This document shows, one piece after another, positions 35,182 to 43,360 of a DNA stretch of 64,000 nt. The translations under genes were made by a program, and so were the position numbers. Numbering within the stretch: the stretch's first letter is position 1; the number at the start of each line of letters is the position of its first letter. A model generated the notes under the pieces. It searched no databases and had not been told where the DNA came from. It saw only the letters and a list, made by a program, of their open reading frames with translations. The stretch is from contig JAUIBT010000016.1 in assembly GCA_030428255.1 (NCBI GenBank), positions 1 to 64,000 of the forward strand, written 5' to 3'. Source of the stretch: Alphaproteobacteria bacterium. GTDB lineage: Bacteria > Pseudomonadota > Alphaproteobacteria > UBA7985 > JAUIBT01.

Positions 35182-36234
35182 ATGCGCTTAGGATTGTTCG
35201 CAGTTCCCGCGGTGGTGCTCTTGGGGCTTTCGGCGTGTCAACCGCTGGATAGCGCAGACACCGTTGAAACCGCAGAGGTCGCCGTTCCCGTTCGTGACGG
35301 CATTTGTACCCCTCGGGTTGTTCAAGCTCAACCCAACCTTCCCCCTCAGACCATCATGGACGACCCGGATTGCGCACCTGCAACCGTTGTCGCGCCCATT
35401 CAGTCTGTTGCGGCTTACACAACAGAGCCCCTGGTTACCATCAGCGGTGACGTCGCTTTTGACGTGAACAGCGCCACCATCAAGGAGCGCTTCAAGAGCG
35501 AACTTGATGATATCGCGGCGCGCTTGATCTCGTCTGGTGGAAACTCCTTCACCGTTGTTGGTCACACCGACATTCGCGGTTCAGAAAAGTATAACCAGGA
35601 ACTGTCTGAAAAGCGTGCTCGTGCGGTTGCAGACTACTTGGTCGCTCGCGGTGTTCCGCGTGCTTACTTGCAGGTGCGTGGCGATGGCGAGGCCAGCCCG
35701 CTTGATCCCGGCATCAGCGATGAGGCCCACCGCCGCAATCGCCGCGTTGAGATCATCGGCACCGGTGGTGCCAGCATGGCTGGCGCGCCCAGCTACCAGC
35801 AGCAATTGCCTGTCGGCGCTCAAGGCTACAGCTATACCCAAGCCGCGCCGCGCTATAGCTACTCTGGTGCACAGCCAACCCCTGCCAACATGGCCCCGGT
35901 TCCTGCACAAATGCAGGCTTCGCCCGCAATCACCAACTATACGCAAGCGCCAAACGGTGGCTACATGGCACCTGGCTACGCACCAGGTTATGCGCCTGCA
36001 TACGGCACCCAGCCTGCATACGGCACCCAGCCAGCCTATGGCGCAGCGCCAGGCTACAATGCAGTCCCACAGTGTGGTGCCTACCCGCTGCAACCCTGTC
36101 CGCAAGCTCCCTACCCTTACCAGCCGGCGCCTCAAACCTCTCAGATGCAGCCTGACGAGACTGAGCAAGCCTCTGGTGAAAAGGGCGGAAACCGCTTTTT
36201 CTCGATGTTCGGATCGTACAAGAACAACGGTTAA
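35182..36234 (+). CDS. OmpA-domain outer membrane lipoprotein (Pal-like) with a Tyr/Pro-rich tail
   Basis: 350 residues; AGGAGA precedes the ATG. Lipobox LGLSAC (Cys19), then an OmpA-like domain (about 85-195) with FDVNSATIK, VVGHTDIRGS and NRRVEI, the features that bind diaminopimelate in peptidoglycan. The C-terminal 150 residues are low-complexity: Tyr/Pro/Gln-rich, with APGYAPGYAPAYGTQPAYG repeats and a basic end. Probably tethers the outer membrane to peptidoglycan. The tail may be surface-exposed or may bind other wall proteins. Confidence 0.9.
   Translation: MRLGLFAVPAVVLLGLSACQPLDSADTVETAEVAVPVRDGICTPRVVQAQPNLPPQTIMDDPDCAPATVVAPIQSVAAYTTEPLVTISGDVAFDVNSATIKERFKSELDDIAARLISSGGNSFTVVGHTDIRGSEKYNQELSEKRARAVADYLVARGVPRAYLQVRGDGEASPLDPGISDEAHRRNRRVEIIGTGGASMAGAPSYQQQLPVGAQGYSYTQAAPRYSYSGAQPTPANMAPVPAQMQASPAITNYTQAPNGGYMAPGYAPGYAPAYGTQPAYGTQPAYGAAPGYNAVPQCGAYPLQPCPQAPYPYQPAPQTSQMQPDETEQASGEKGGNRFFSMFGSYKNNG
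35995..36030 (+). repeat. Two perfect 18-bp units in the OmpA-lipoprotein tail
   Basis: CCTGCATACGGCACCCAG occurs at 35995 and again at 36013, followed by a diverged third copy. It encodes the six-residue repeat PAYGTQ. Confidence 0.85.
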
Positions 36235-36281
36235 GGTCTTAGCCTAGCGACAGCGCCGCAAGCGGCGAATTCAAGCCAACA

Positions 36282-36321
36282 GACAAAGCCCCTTTGCGTG
36301 ACCGCGCAGAGGGGCTTTGTC
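36282..36321 (+). terminator. Strong hairpin after the OmpA-like lipoprotein gene
   Basis: GACAAAGCCCCT pairs perfectly with AGGGGCTTTGTC (12 bp) and the stem continues inward by about five pairs. Only a short GTTTCC follows. It lies 47 bp downstream of the stop. Confidence 0.7.
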
Positions 36322-36593
36322 GTTTCCGCACCCAAAGCGCCGGTCTTGCAATTCATAAAAGTGGCAGTCTGCGTGTTGTCCACCTGCCTGTTCCACCCCG
36401 GTTTTGTGCAAGCGACGTTGCACAAGAGATCCCAAAACCGTCGCAATTTCTTGGACCGTCCTGCACCTAGCCTCTCCACTGTTGCTGCTGTCCTGCCCTC
36501 GTATGCAGCCTATTGGGCTGGCAGATCGGCAGGCCCGTGCGTGACTCGCACGCCATGACACCCTGACCAAAGCAATCCAAAGACTCCGAGAAT

Positions 36594-36638
36594 CCCCGCA
36601 GACCAAAGACCCCGCAGACTAAAGACCCCGTAGAAAGG
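36594..36638 (+). repeat. 16-bp tandem units in the VWA gene leader
   Basis: CCCCGCAGACCAAAGA (36594) and CCCCGCAGACTAAAGA (36610) are followed by a shortened third copy (36626) that runs into the ribosome binding region of the next gene at 36646. Confidence 0.8.
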
Positions 36639-36645
36639 TGCCCTC

Positions 36646-38247
36646 ATGTTCCGCTTCACCCTACATCTCGCTCCCCTCGCCTCGCGTGCTTTTCGCCGTC
36701 GCATGCTCAGCTCCTCAGCTTTCGCTTTGCTAGGGCTCAGCTTGGCGCAAGCCGCTGCTGCTGCCTCACTCAGCATGAGCCTGGATTTCGACCGGCCTGT
36801 GATCAAGTCTGGCCAGAGCAGCCAAGACGTTTACGCCCTTATCCGCCTGAAGGCTGACAAACCGACAACCAAAGACCAGCGAGAGGATGTCGATCTCAAC
36901 GTCGCCCTTGTGCTGGATCAATCGGGCTCAATGGAAGAGGCCGGCAAGCTGACTTACGCCAAGCGGGCAGCCAAAGATTTCGTTTCGCGCCTCGACGAAA
37001 ATGACCGAGTAGCCCTGGTGGCTTTTTCCAGCGAGGTCTTCTTGCTGTCGTCTTCGGATACCCCCGATGTGCCAAAACTCAATCGCTTAATCAGCAGCCT
37101 TGAGCCGACAAACGCCACCAACATCTCTGGCGGCATCGACATGGGAGGGCGCCAAGTCAGCCACGATCTGTTGGGCCGCGGCATCAATCGCGTGATCCTG
37201 TTGTCCGACGGCCTGGCTAATCGCGGCATTACCGACGAACAGGACATTGGCCACTTCGCGCGCAGATGGCGCGAAAAAGGCGTCAGCATCACGGCGATGG
37301 GCCTGGGTGCTGACTATGATGAGGATTTCCTAGCCACCATCGCCAACAATGGCCAAGGCAATTATCACTTCATCGAAAGCCCTGCGCAGATGGCACGTGT
37401 TTTTGACCAAGAAATCCGCTCGCTACAATCCACCACCGCGCAGGATGTCGAGTTGCGCTTTGACATCAACAAGCAGATCGTCAGCCAGGCGCATTATTTC
37501 TCCATCGACGAAGAGCCCCTGTCCAAGCTGGCGGATCTGGGAACCTTTTTCGGCGGCGAACAGCGCGCCTTCTTGGTCAAACTGACCTTGAATGACTTGG
37601 AGGCAGGCACATTGGATCTGGGCTCGGTGCAGTTGGCCTACGTCGATGCGCAGTCCGGCCTGCGTGAGACCCAGACCATCGCCTTAACTGTTGGCACATC
37701 GGACGACGAGACAGCGCTGAAGGTCAACGGCGAGATTGAGGCTGAAGTTGCCTTGATGCGGGCCAACCAGATCGAGCAAGAAGCCTTGCGCCTGGCCCGC
37801 GAGCAAGACAACACGGCCGCTGCGGACTACATGGCCAACGCGCTGCCGAAACTGCAAGAACTCGCGCCCGCCGCGCCTGGCGTCGCCAAGAAATTGCAAG
37901 GTCTGGCTTTGCAAGCCGAGGAGTACTCAACGCTCGACCAGCAAAGCGACGCCGAGCAAAAGCTCTATCTGAAGGCCCGCCAGAACGCCACGGTCAGCGT
38001 CCGCAAGGGCAAGGGTGCGCTGGACCTGCTGAAAGAAGGCGACAGCGGCTTTATGGTCGAACGGCTTCAAGACGCGCTTAAGGCCCAGCTTGGCGCGCAA
38101 TCTGGGAGCGTCAACCTGGATACCATGTCCCCAGGTGAGTTCGACGCCGAGACCGCCGAAGCTGTGCGCGCCTTCCAACGCACCCAAGGCTTGAGCGACG
38201 ACGGCCTGGCTGGTCCCTTGACCCTCGAAGCGCTTGGTCTGCGCTAA
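36646..38247 (+). CDS. Exported von Willebrand factor A protein with a C-terminal peptidoglycan-binding domain
   Basis: 533 residues. Signal peptide (about 1-40, ending AAAAA), then a VWA domain (about 85-265) with an intact MIDAS: DQSGSM, the Thr/Asn region TNATNISGG, and LLSDGLANRG. A beta-rich and helical middle follows, and a PG_binding_1 domain (about 465-533: GDSGFMVERLQDAL, FDAETAEAVRAFQ, GLAGPLTLEAL). The combination suggests a periplasmic metal-dependent adhesion or assembly factor docked to peptidoglycan. No MoxR-type ATPase is next to it. It ends with a GC-rich hairpin at 38260-38285. Confidence 0.85.
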   Translation: MFRFTLHLAPLASRAFRRRMLSSSAFALLGLSLAQAAAAASLSMSLDFDRPVIKSGQSSQDVYALIRLKADKPTTKDQREDVDLNVALVLDQSGSMEEAGKLTYAKRAAKDFVSRLDENDRVALVAFSSEVFLLSSSDTPDVPKLNRLISSLEPTNATNISGGIDMGGRQVSHDLLGRGINRVILLSDGLANRGITDEQDIGHFARRWREKGVSITAMGLGADYDEDFLATIANNGQGNYHFIESPAQMARVFDQEIRSLQSTTAQDVELRFDINKQIVSQAHYFSIDEEPLSKLADLGTFFGGEQRAFLVKLTLNDLEAGTLDLGSVQLAYVDAQSGLRETQTIALTVGTSDDETALKVNGEIEAEVALMRANQIEQEALRLAREQDNTAAADYMANALPKLQELAPAAPGVAKKLQGLALQAEEYSTLDQQSDAEQKLYLKARQNATVSVRKGKGALDLLKEGDSGFMVERLQDALKAQLGAQSGSVNLDTMSPGEFDAETAEAVRAFQRTQGLSDDGLAGPLTLEALGLR

Positions 38248-38348
38248 AGGATCTGCAGCGAGCCTGGCGCCACGGCGCGGGGCTCGATCTGTGGGCTACT
38301 TGTCCCGCCCGATCCGCATGGCAAGCCGCTCCCCCTTGAAATCCTGGT

Positions 38349-38410
38349 CGGCGTAGCTCAGCTATAGAGCTGTGCTGCCCGCCAGGAAGGTTCGATTTCC
38401 CACAACTCTC
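38349..38410 (+). pseudogene. Degenerate tRNA-like sequence upstream of clpX
   Basis: GTAGCTC-AGCTATA-GAGC (about 38353-38370) is a perfect D-arm, and GGAAGGTTCGATTTCC (38385-38400) looks like a T-arm with the GTTCGAT loop. The anticodon stem does not pair, the spacing between the arms is too short, and the acceptor ends do not match, so a functional tRNA is unlikely. GAGCTGTG and CACAACTC (38401-38408) could pair at 7 of 8 positions. Either a decayed tRNA or a structured leader. Confidence 0.45.
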
Positions 38411-38513
38411 ATTTCATCACATCCAAGCTTCACGAAAGTTAGCTATTGTCAGCCTTGCGTGCGGCGCGCTAACCTAGTGCCATTGATACGCTGACTAGCA
38501 TAGAGACACCTTC

Positions 38514-39770
38514 ATGAGCTCCACCGGAGATAAATCCGACGCAAAATCAACGCTTTACTGCTCGTTCTGCGGCAAGAGCCAGCACGAAGTTAAAAAGCTG
38601 ATCGCGGGACCGACCGTCTTCATCTGTGATGAATGCGTTGAGCTGTGTATGGATATCATCCGCGAGGAGACCAAAACGCAGCAGCTCAAGGCTTCGGGCG
38701 CGGTCCCGACCCCCAAAGAAATTTTTAAGATTTTGGACGATTACGTCATCGGCCAAAGCGCGGCCAAGCGCATGCTGGCGGTGGCGGTGCATAACCACTA
38801 CAAGCGCCTGGAGCACGCCGCCAAGAACAAAGACGTTGAGCTGGCCAAGTCCAACATCTTGCTGATTGGCCCCACCGGCTGCGGAAAGACCTTGTTGGCG
38901 CAAACCTTAGCGCGCATCTTGGACGTGCCCTTCACCATGGCCGACGCCACCACGCTGACCGAGGCAGGTTACGTGGGTGAGGATGTGGAAAATATCATCC
39001 TCAAGCTGTTGCAGGCCTCTGATTACAACGTCGAAAAGGCCGAGCGCGGCATCGTCTATATCGACGAAATCGACAAAGTGAGCCGCAAGTCCGACAACCC
39101 CTCCATTACCCGCGATGTCTCGGGCGAAGGCGTGCAGCAGGCCTTGCTGAAGCTGATGGAAGGCACTGTAGCTGCTGTGCCCCCGCAAGGCGGGCGCAAG
39201 CACCCACAACAAGAGTTCTTGCAGGTTGATACCTCTAACATCTTGTTCATCTGTGGCGGCGCCTTTGCCGGGCTTGAAAAGATCATCTCTGCGCGTGGAC
39301 AAGGCAAGCAGATCGGCTTTGGTGCTGATGTGCGCGATCCAGACGACCGCAAGGTGGGCGAGCTGCTGGCAGGGGTCGAGCCAGAGGACCTGCAAAAATA
39401 TGGCCTAATCCCAGAATTCATCGGCCGTTTGCCGGTGCTGGCGACCTTGCATGATTTGGATGAAGACGCGCTGATCAAGATTTTGACCGAACCGCGCAAT
39501 GCGTTGTTGAAACAGTACCAACGCTTGTTCGAGATGGAAAACGTCTCTTTGCACTTCAACGACGAAGCACTGGCGGCTGTTGCCAAGCGTGCCATCGCAC
39601 GCAAGACTGGTGCGCGCGGCCTGCGCTCGATTATGGAAGATATCTTGCTGGATACCATGTTCGATCTGCCCGACCTTAAGGGCGTCGAAGAAGTTGTGAT
39701 TAATCAAGAAGTTGTCAGCAGCGAAGCGAAGCCACTCTTGATTTATTCAGATGTCGAGGCCAGCGCCTAA
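38514..39770 (+). CDS. clpX: ATP-dependent Clp protease ATP-binding subunit ClpX
   Basis: 418 residues. N-terminal zinc-binding domain ([13 protein letters not shown]... ICDECVELC), Walker [13 protein letters not shown], Walker [11 protein letters not shown], and the ClpP-docking IGF loop (KQIGFGADV). Unfolds substrates for ClpP. In most alphaproteobacteria clpP lies immediately upstream; here the preceding gene is the VWA protein and clpP is not in the window. lon follows 273 bp downstream on the same strand. Confidence 0.98.
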   Translation: MSSTGDKSDAKSTLYCSFCGKSQHEVKKLIAGPTVFICDECVELCMDIIREETKTQQLKASGAVPTPKEIFKILDDYVIGQSAAKRMLAVAVHNHYKRLEHAAKNKDVELAKSNILLIGPTGCGKTLLAQTLARILDVPFTMADATTLTEAGYVGEDVENIILKLLQASDYNVEKAERGIVYIDEIDKVSRKSDNPSITRDVSGEGVQQALLKLMEGTVAAVPPQGGRKHPQQEFLQVDTSNILFICGGAFAGLEKIISARGQGKQIGFGADVRDPDDRKVGELLAGVEPEDLQKYGLIPEFIGRLPVLATLHDLDEDALIKILTEPRNALLKQYQRLFEMENVSLHFNDEALAAVAKRAIARKTGARGLRSIMEDILLDTMFDLPDLKGVEEVVINQEVVSSEAKPLLIYSDVEASA

Positions 39771-40043
39771 CAGGACCCAAGGCTACAAGAGCCTCGGCAG
39801 CACCTGGCTCTCAGCTTGCAAGGCTCTGGCGCTGCGTTTTGCCTTGTGCGAACCTGCAAGCGGGCTCGATTCGACCTCAGTTGCGACAAGCATGTGGAAA
39901 ATCGCCCCATGCGTTCGCTTGATATTGAAAAGCCCTGCGCGGCGCTTACATCTGCCCTAATCCCCGCAGTCTCACTCTAAGAGACGCAGTCGCCAAGTCC
40001 GCGCCTCAAACGCAGGATTTGTGCCCCAAGTTTGGAGACTTGA

Positions 40044-42473
40044 ATGAGCCTCATGGCCAACCCAACGACGGAAAAGCTCAACGTCCCGGTTCTGCCGCTA
40101 CGCGATCTCGTGGTCTTTCCCCATATGATCGTCACACTGTTTGTCGGTCGTGACAAGTCAGTCAAAGCCCTGGAAGAGATGGACGGAGAGGGCAAAGAAA
40201 TTCTGCTGCTGACCCAGAAGAATGACGAGCAAGACGATCCCGCCCCCGAAGACCTGCATACCTTCGGGACCATCGCGAATGTCTTGCAGTACATCCGCCT
40301 TCCCGACGATACCATCAAGGTCTTGGTCGAGGGTGTCGGTCGCGCCCAGGTCCAAGACCTTCGCGACACTGGCGAGCGCTTCGAGGCGGACGTGGTGTTG
40401 CCGACCGAAGTGCTGGAGCCTAACGAGGAAACCGAGGCGCTGAAGCGTTCGGTCGTCAGTCAGTTTGAGCAGTACGTCAAGCTGAACAAAAAGGTCGTGC
40501 CTGAGGTCATGGTGACTGTCGGGCAGATCCAAGACCCCTCCAAGCTGGCCGACGTTGTCGCCGCTCAGTTGTCGATTGAATTGCCCGAAAAGCAAGACCT
40601 GCTGGAAAGCCTGGACATCGCCGAGCGTCTGGAAAAGTCGCTGATGCACATGGAAGGCGAAATCGGCGTTCTGAAGGTGGAAAAGCGCATCCGCAGCCGC
40701 GTCAAGCGCCAGATGGAGAAGACCCAGCGCGAGTACTACTTGAATGAGCAAATGAAGGCCATTCAAAAGGAGCTGGGCGAAGGCGAAGACGGCAAGGACG
40801 AGCTGGGCGAACTGGAAGAGCAGATCAAGGCTAAAGCGCTGAGCGATGAAGCGCGCGAGAAAGCCGAGGCCGAGCTTAAGAAGCTGCGCAACATGAGCCC
40901 CATGTCCGCAGAAGCCACCGTGGTGCGCAACTATCTGGATTGGATTGTTGGGATTCCTTGGTCGGAATCCACTGAAGTCAAAGAAGATTTGGCGGCCGCC
41001 CAAGCCATCCTCGACGAAGACCACTACGGGCTTGAAAAGGTCAAAGAGCGTATCGTCGAATATCTGGCCGTGCAAAAGCGCACCCAGAAGATGAAGGGCC
41101 CGATCTTGTGTTTGGTCGGCCCTCCTGGGGTCGGCAAGACCTCTTTGGGCAAGTCGATTGCCCGCGCCACTGGCCGTAATTTTGTGCGCATGTCCCTGGG
41201 CGGCGTGCGCGACGAGAGCGAAGTGCGCGGCCACCGTCGTACCTACATTGGCTCCATGCCCGGCAAAATCATTCAGGGCATGAAGAAAGCCAAATCGTCT
41301 AACCCTCTGTTCTTGCTCGATGAAATTGAGAAGTTGGGCCAAGACTGGCGCGGCGACCCGTCGTCTGCCTTGCTGGAAGTGCTGGACCCAGCACAGAACA
41401 GCACCTTCAATGACCACTATCTGGAAGTGGACTACGACCTGTCGGACGTCATGTTCATCACCACGGCCAACTCGTTGCGCATGCCGCAACCGCTGCTGGA
41501 TCGTATGGAGATCATTCGCCTGTCCGGCTACACCGAAGAAGAAAAGATTGAGATCGCTAAGCGCCACCTGATCCCCAAGTCGGTCAGCGACCACGGCCTG
41601 GCGCCTGAGGAGCTGATCATCGAGGATTCTGCCCTGCGCGACTTGGTGCGCTACTACACCCGTGAGGCGGGCGTGCGCAACCTGGAGCGCGAGCTGCAGA
41701 AGCTGGCGCGCAAAACCGTCAAGGCGCTTGAGGTCGATGGCAAGGACAAGCTGGTCATCTCAGCGGATAATCTGAATGACTATTCCGGCGTCCGCCGCTT
41801 CCGCTATGGCATGGCCGAGACTGAGGACACCGTCGGCATGACCACCGGCCTGGCCTACACCGAAGTCGGCGGCGATCTGCTGACCATCGAGAGCGTCACT
41901 GTGCCTGGCAAGGGGCGCGTTGTGGCCACCGGTCAGTTGGGTGACGTGATGAAGGAGTCGGTGCAAGCCGCTGAATCCTATGTCAAATCGCGTGCGCCGA
42001 TGTTTGGCATCAAGCCGACCATCTTCACCAAGCGCGATATCCACGTTCACGTGCCCGAGGGAGCAACACCCAAAGACGGCCCGTCGGCTGGTGTGGCTAT
42101 GGTGACCTCGATCGTCTCGTTGTTGACCGGCGTTCCTGTGCGCCACGACATCGCCATGACCGGTGAAGTTACTCTGCGTGGTCGCGTTCTGCCCATCGGC
42201 GGACTGAAAGAAAAGCTGTTGGCGGCCCTACGCGGCGGCATCAAAACTGTGCTGATCCCGGAGGAGAACGAAAAGGATCTGGCGGAGATCCCGGCCATCG
42301 TCACCGAAGGCCTGGAGATCATCCCGGTAGGCAACGCCGATCAGGTCTTGCAGCACGCGCTTAGTCATCCCTTGACCCCTATCGAGTGGGACGAGGAGAG
42401 CGAAGCCAAAGACGCGATCAAGCCCGAAGTTGCGACCTCGCCAACCTCCAGCGCCTCTCGCCTCACGCATTGA
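40044..42473 (+). CDS. lon: Lon protease
   Basis: 809 residues, full length: N-terminal substrate-binding domain ([15 protein letters not shown]), AAA+ domain (Walker [15 protein letters not shown], Walker [12 protein letters not shown]) and S16 protease domain with the Ser-Lys dyad in DGPSAGVAM and [14 protein letters not shown] lies about 8 bases before ATG 40044. Degrades misfolded and regulatory proteins. The HU gene that often follows lon is absent here. Confidence 0.98.
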   Translation: MSLMANPTTEKLNVPVLPLRDLVVFPHMIVTLFVGRDKSVKALEEMDGEGKEILLLTQKNDEQDDPAPEDLHTFGTIANVLQYIRLPDDTIKVLVEGVGRAQVQDLRDTGERFEADVVLPTEVLEPNEETEALKRSVVSQFEQYVKLNKKVVPEVMVTVGQIQDPSKLADVVAAQLSIELPEKQDLLESLDIAERLEKSLMHMEGEIGVLKVEKRIRSRVKRQMEKTQREYYLNEQMKAIQKELGEGEDGKDELGELEEQIKAKALSDEAREKAEAELKKLRNMSPMSAEATVVRNYLDWIVGIPWSESTEVKEDLAAAQAILDEDHYGLEKVKERIVEYLAVQKRTQKMKGPILCLVGPPGVGKTSLGKSIARATGRNFVRMSLGGVRDESEVRGHRRTYIGSMPGKIIQGMKKAKSSNPLFLLDEIEKLGQDWRGDPSSALLEVLDPAQNSTFNDHYLEVDYDLSDVMFITTANSLRMPQPLLDRMEIIRLSGYTEEEKIEIAKRHLIPKSVSDHGLAPEELIIEDSALRDLVRYYTREAGVRNLERELQKLARKTVKALEVDGKDKLVISADNLNDYSGVRRFRYGMAETEDTVGMTTGLAYTEVGGDLLTIESVTVPGKGRVVATGQLGDVMKESVQAAESYVKSRAPMFGIKPTIFTKRDIHVHVPEGATPKDGPSAGVAMVTSIVSLLTGVPVRHDIAMTGEVTLRGRVLPIGGLKEKLLAALRGGIKTVLIPEENEKDLAEIPAIVTEGLEIIPVGNADQVLQHALSHPLTPIEWDEESEAKDAIKPEVATSPTSSASRLTH

Positions 42474-42482
42474 AAGCACCGG

Positions 42483-42512
42483 ATGGATCAAGTGGTTCGC
42501 CACCTGATCCAT
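42483..42512 (+). promoter_or_regulatory. Hairpin with a TTCG loop after lon
   Basis: ATGGATCA-A-GTGG, loop TTCG, CCAC-C-TGATCCAT: 12 pairs with one internal mismatch. It starts 10 bp after the lon stop and covers the start codon of the small open frame. No T-run; a 3' end-stabilising or processing structure is possible. Confidence 0.55.
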
Positions 42513-42818
42513 CTCAATCGGAGCCAGCCGCTGCGCTTGTGCCGACAAGCTCCGGACTCGCGGGACGCCCAACCTACCTTGGGTGGTTTTGGGACTAGGA
42601 CACCTGTAGCCAACCCGGCTAGCGAGGCTGAACCGTCTGCAAACGCTAGCCAGCAGCCGTCAAGCGAACCGAAGATTCAGGTGCCGCACCAGAAGCCGAC
42701 TCACGAGGGAGCGGATCACCCGGCTGCAGATCACCGGTCTGCGGATCACCGGGCGATGCCTCAGGGCGAAGTCAAACAGGCGCGCAAACGCTCCGGAGTG
42801 TGGCCCTTTTCTCGTTAA
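42483..42818 (+). CDS. Possible 111-residue low-complexity protein after lon
   Basis: The frame runs from an ATG inside the TTCG hairpin to TAA 42818 and has no SD. The second half is polar and repetitive (ADHPA, ADHRS, ADHRA) and ends in KQARKRSGVWPFSR, with GC-ending codons as in its neighbours. The first half looks less protein-like. It could be a real small gene with a later start, or decayed sequence; no family recognised. Confidence 0.3.
   Translation: MDQVVRHLIHLNRSQPLRLCRQAPDSRDAQPTLGGFGTRTPVANPASEAEPSANASQQPSSEPKIQVPHQKPTHEGADHPAADHRSADHRAMPQGEVKQARKRSGVWPFSR
42711..42755 (+). repeat. Three 15-bp tandem units in the post-lon frame
   Basis: Units begin at 42711, 42726 and 42741 and share the core G(C/T)RGATCACC; in frame they encode ADHPA, ADHRS and ADHRA. 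Confidence 0.75.
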
Positions 42819-43360
42819 GGCAAACTGCGCGCAGTTGGATTCGATTGCGCCAAGGTCGCCTTGGCTGAGCTTGCAATCAAATCAAGGTGTCGTAGCGAAG
42901 CCGCATCGCACCGCGCCATGCGCGTCTTTGCGTCGACATGCATTGCAACGACGGGACAAACGGCAAGGCTTTCACGTCGGCGCAGTGATTGCATAGGAGC
43001 GGGGTCGACAATGCCCTTCGAGGTGGCATCGGGCGAGAGGTTTTGATCACCCCCCAGCACGGCCGAGCAGTCGGTGCCAATAGAAACAAACTGCGTTGGC
43101 CAGACTGTTCAGCCATGCGGCCCAACATGCGTTGCGACACGCGATCGCCGCCGGTAGCCCAGGCACCATGACGAAGCATCGCGTTGACACCCACATATGC
43201 AGCGCCTGTTCCTGGGTGAAAAGCAGGCCAGCGGCCGGTGCATCGGTGACGCCTTGGCACTACGGGCTTGAGCATGTTGCCGCCGGCTGCAGGCGCAGAT
43301 TTACGTTTACAAACAGGCTCCAAAGACCGAACCCCGGGAACCTCGCCCGCGCAGGGCCCT
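42819..43360. other. 542-bp region without a confident gene
   Basis: Contains the 14-bp palindrome AACTGCGCGCAGTT (42823-42836). On the minus strand two frames in succession look weakly protein-like (about 43230-43120, then 43110-42815, the latter reading DCSAVLGGDQNLSPDATS), as if from one gene with a frameshift. Nothing recognisable; probably a decayed gene. Confidence 0.35.

Noticed and set aside
38349-38410. Functional tRNA gene
   Set aside because: Acceptor and anticodon stems do not pair and the inter-arm distance is too short.
40158-41594. Minus-strand frame of 478 codons opposite lon
   Set aside because: Mirror frame of the highly conserved lon gene; no motif, no start signal.
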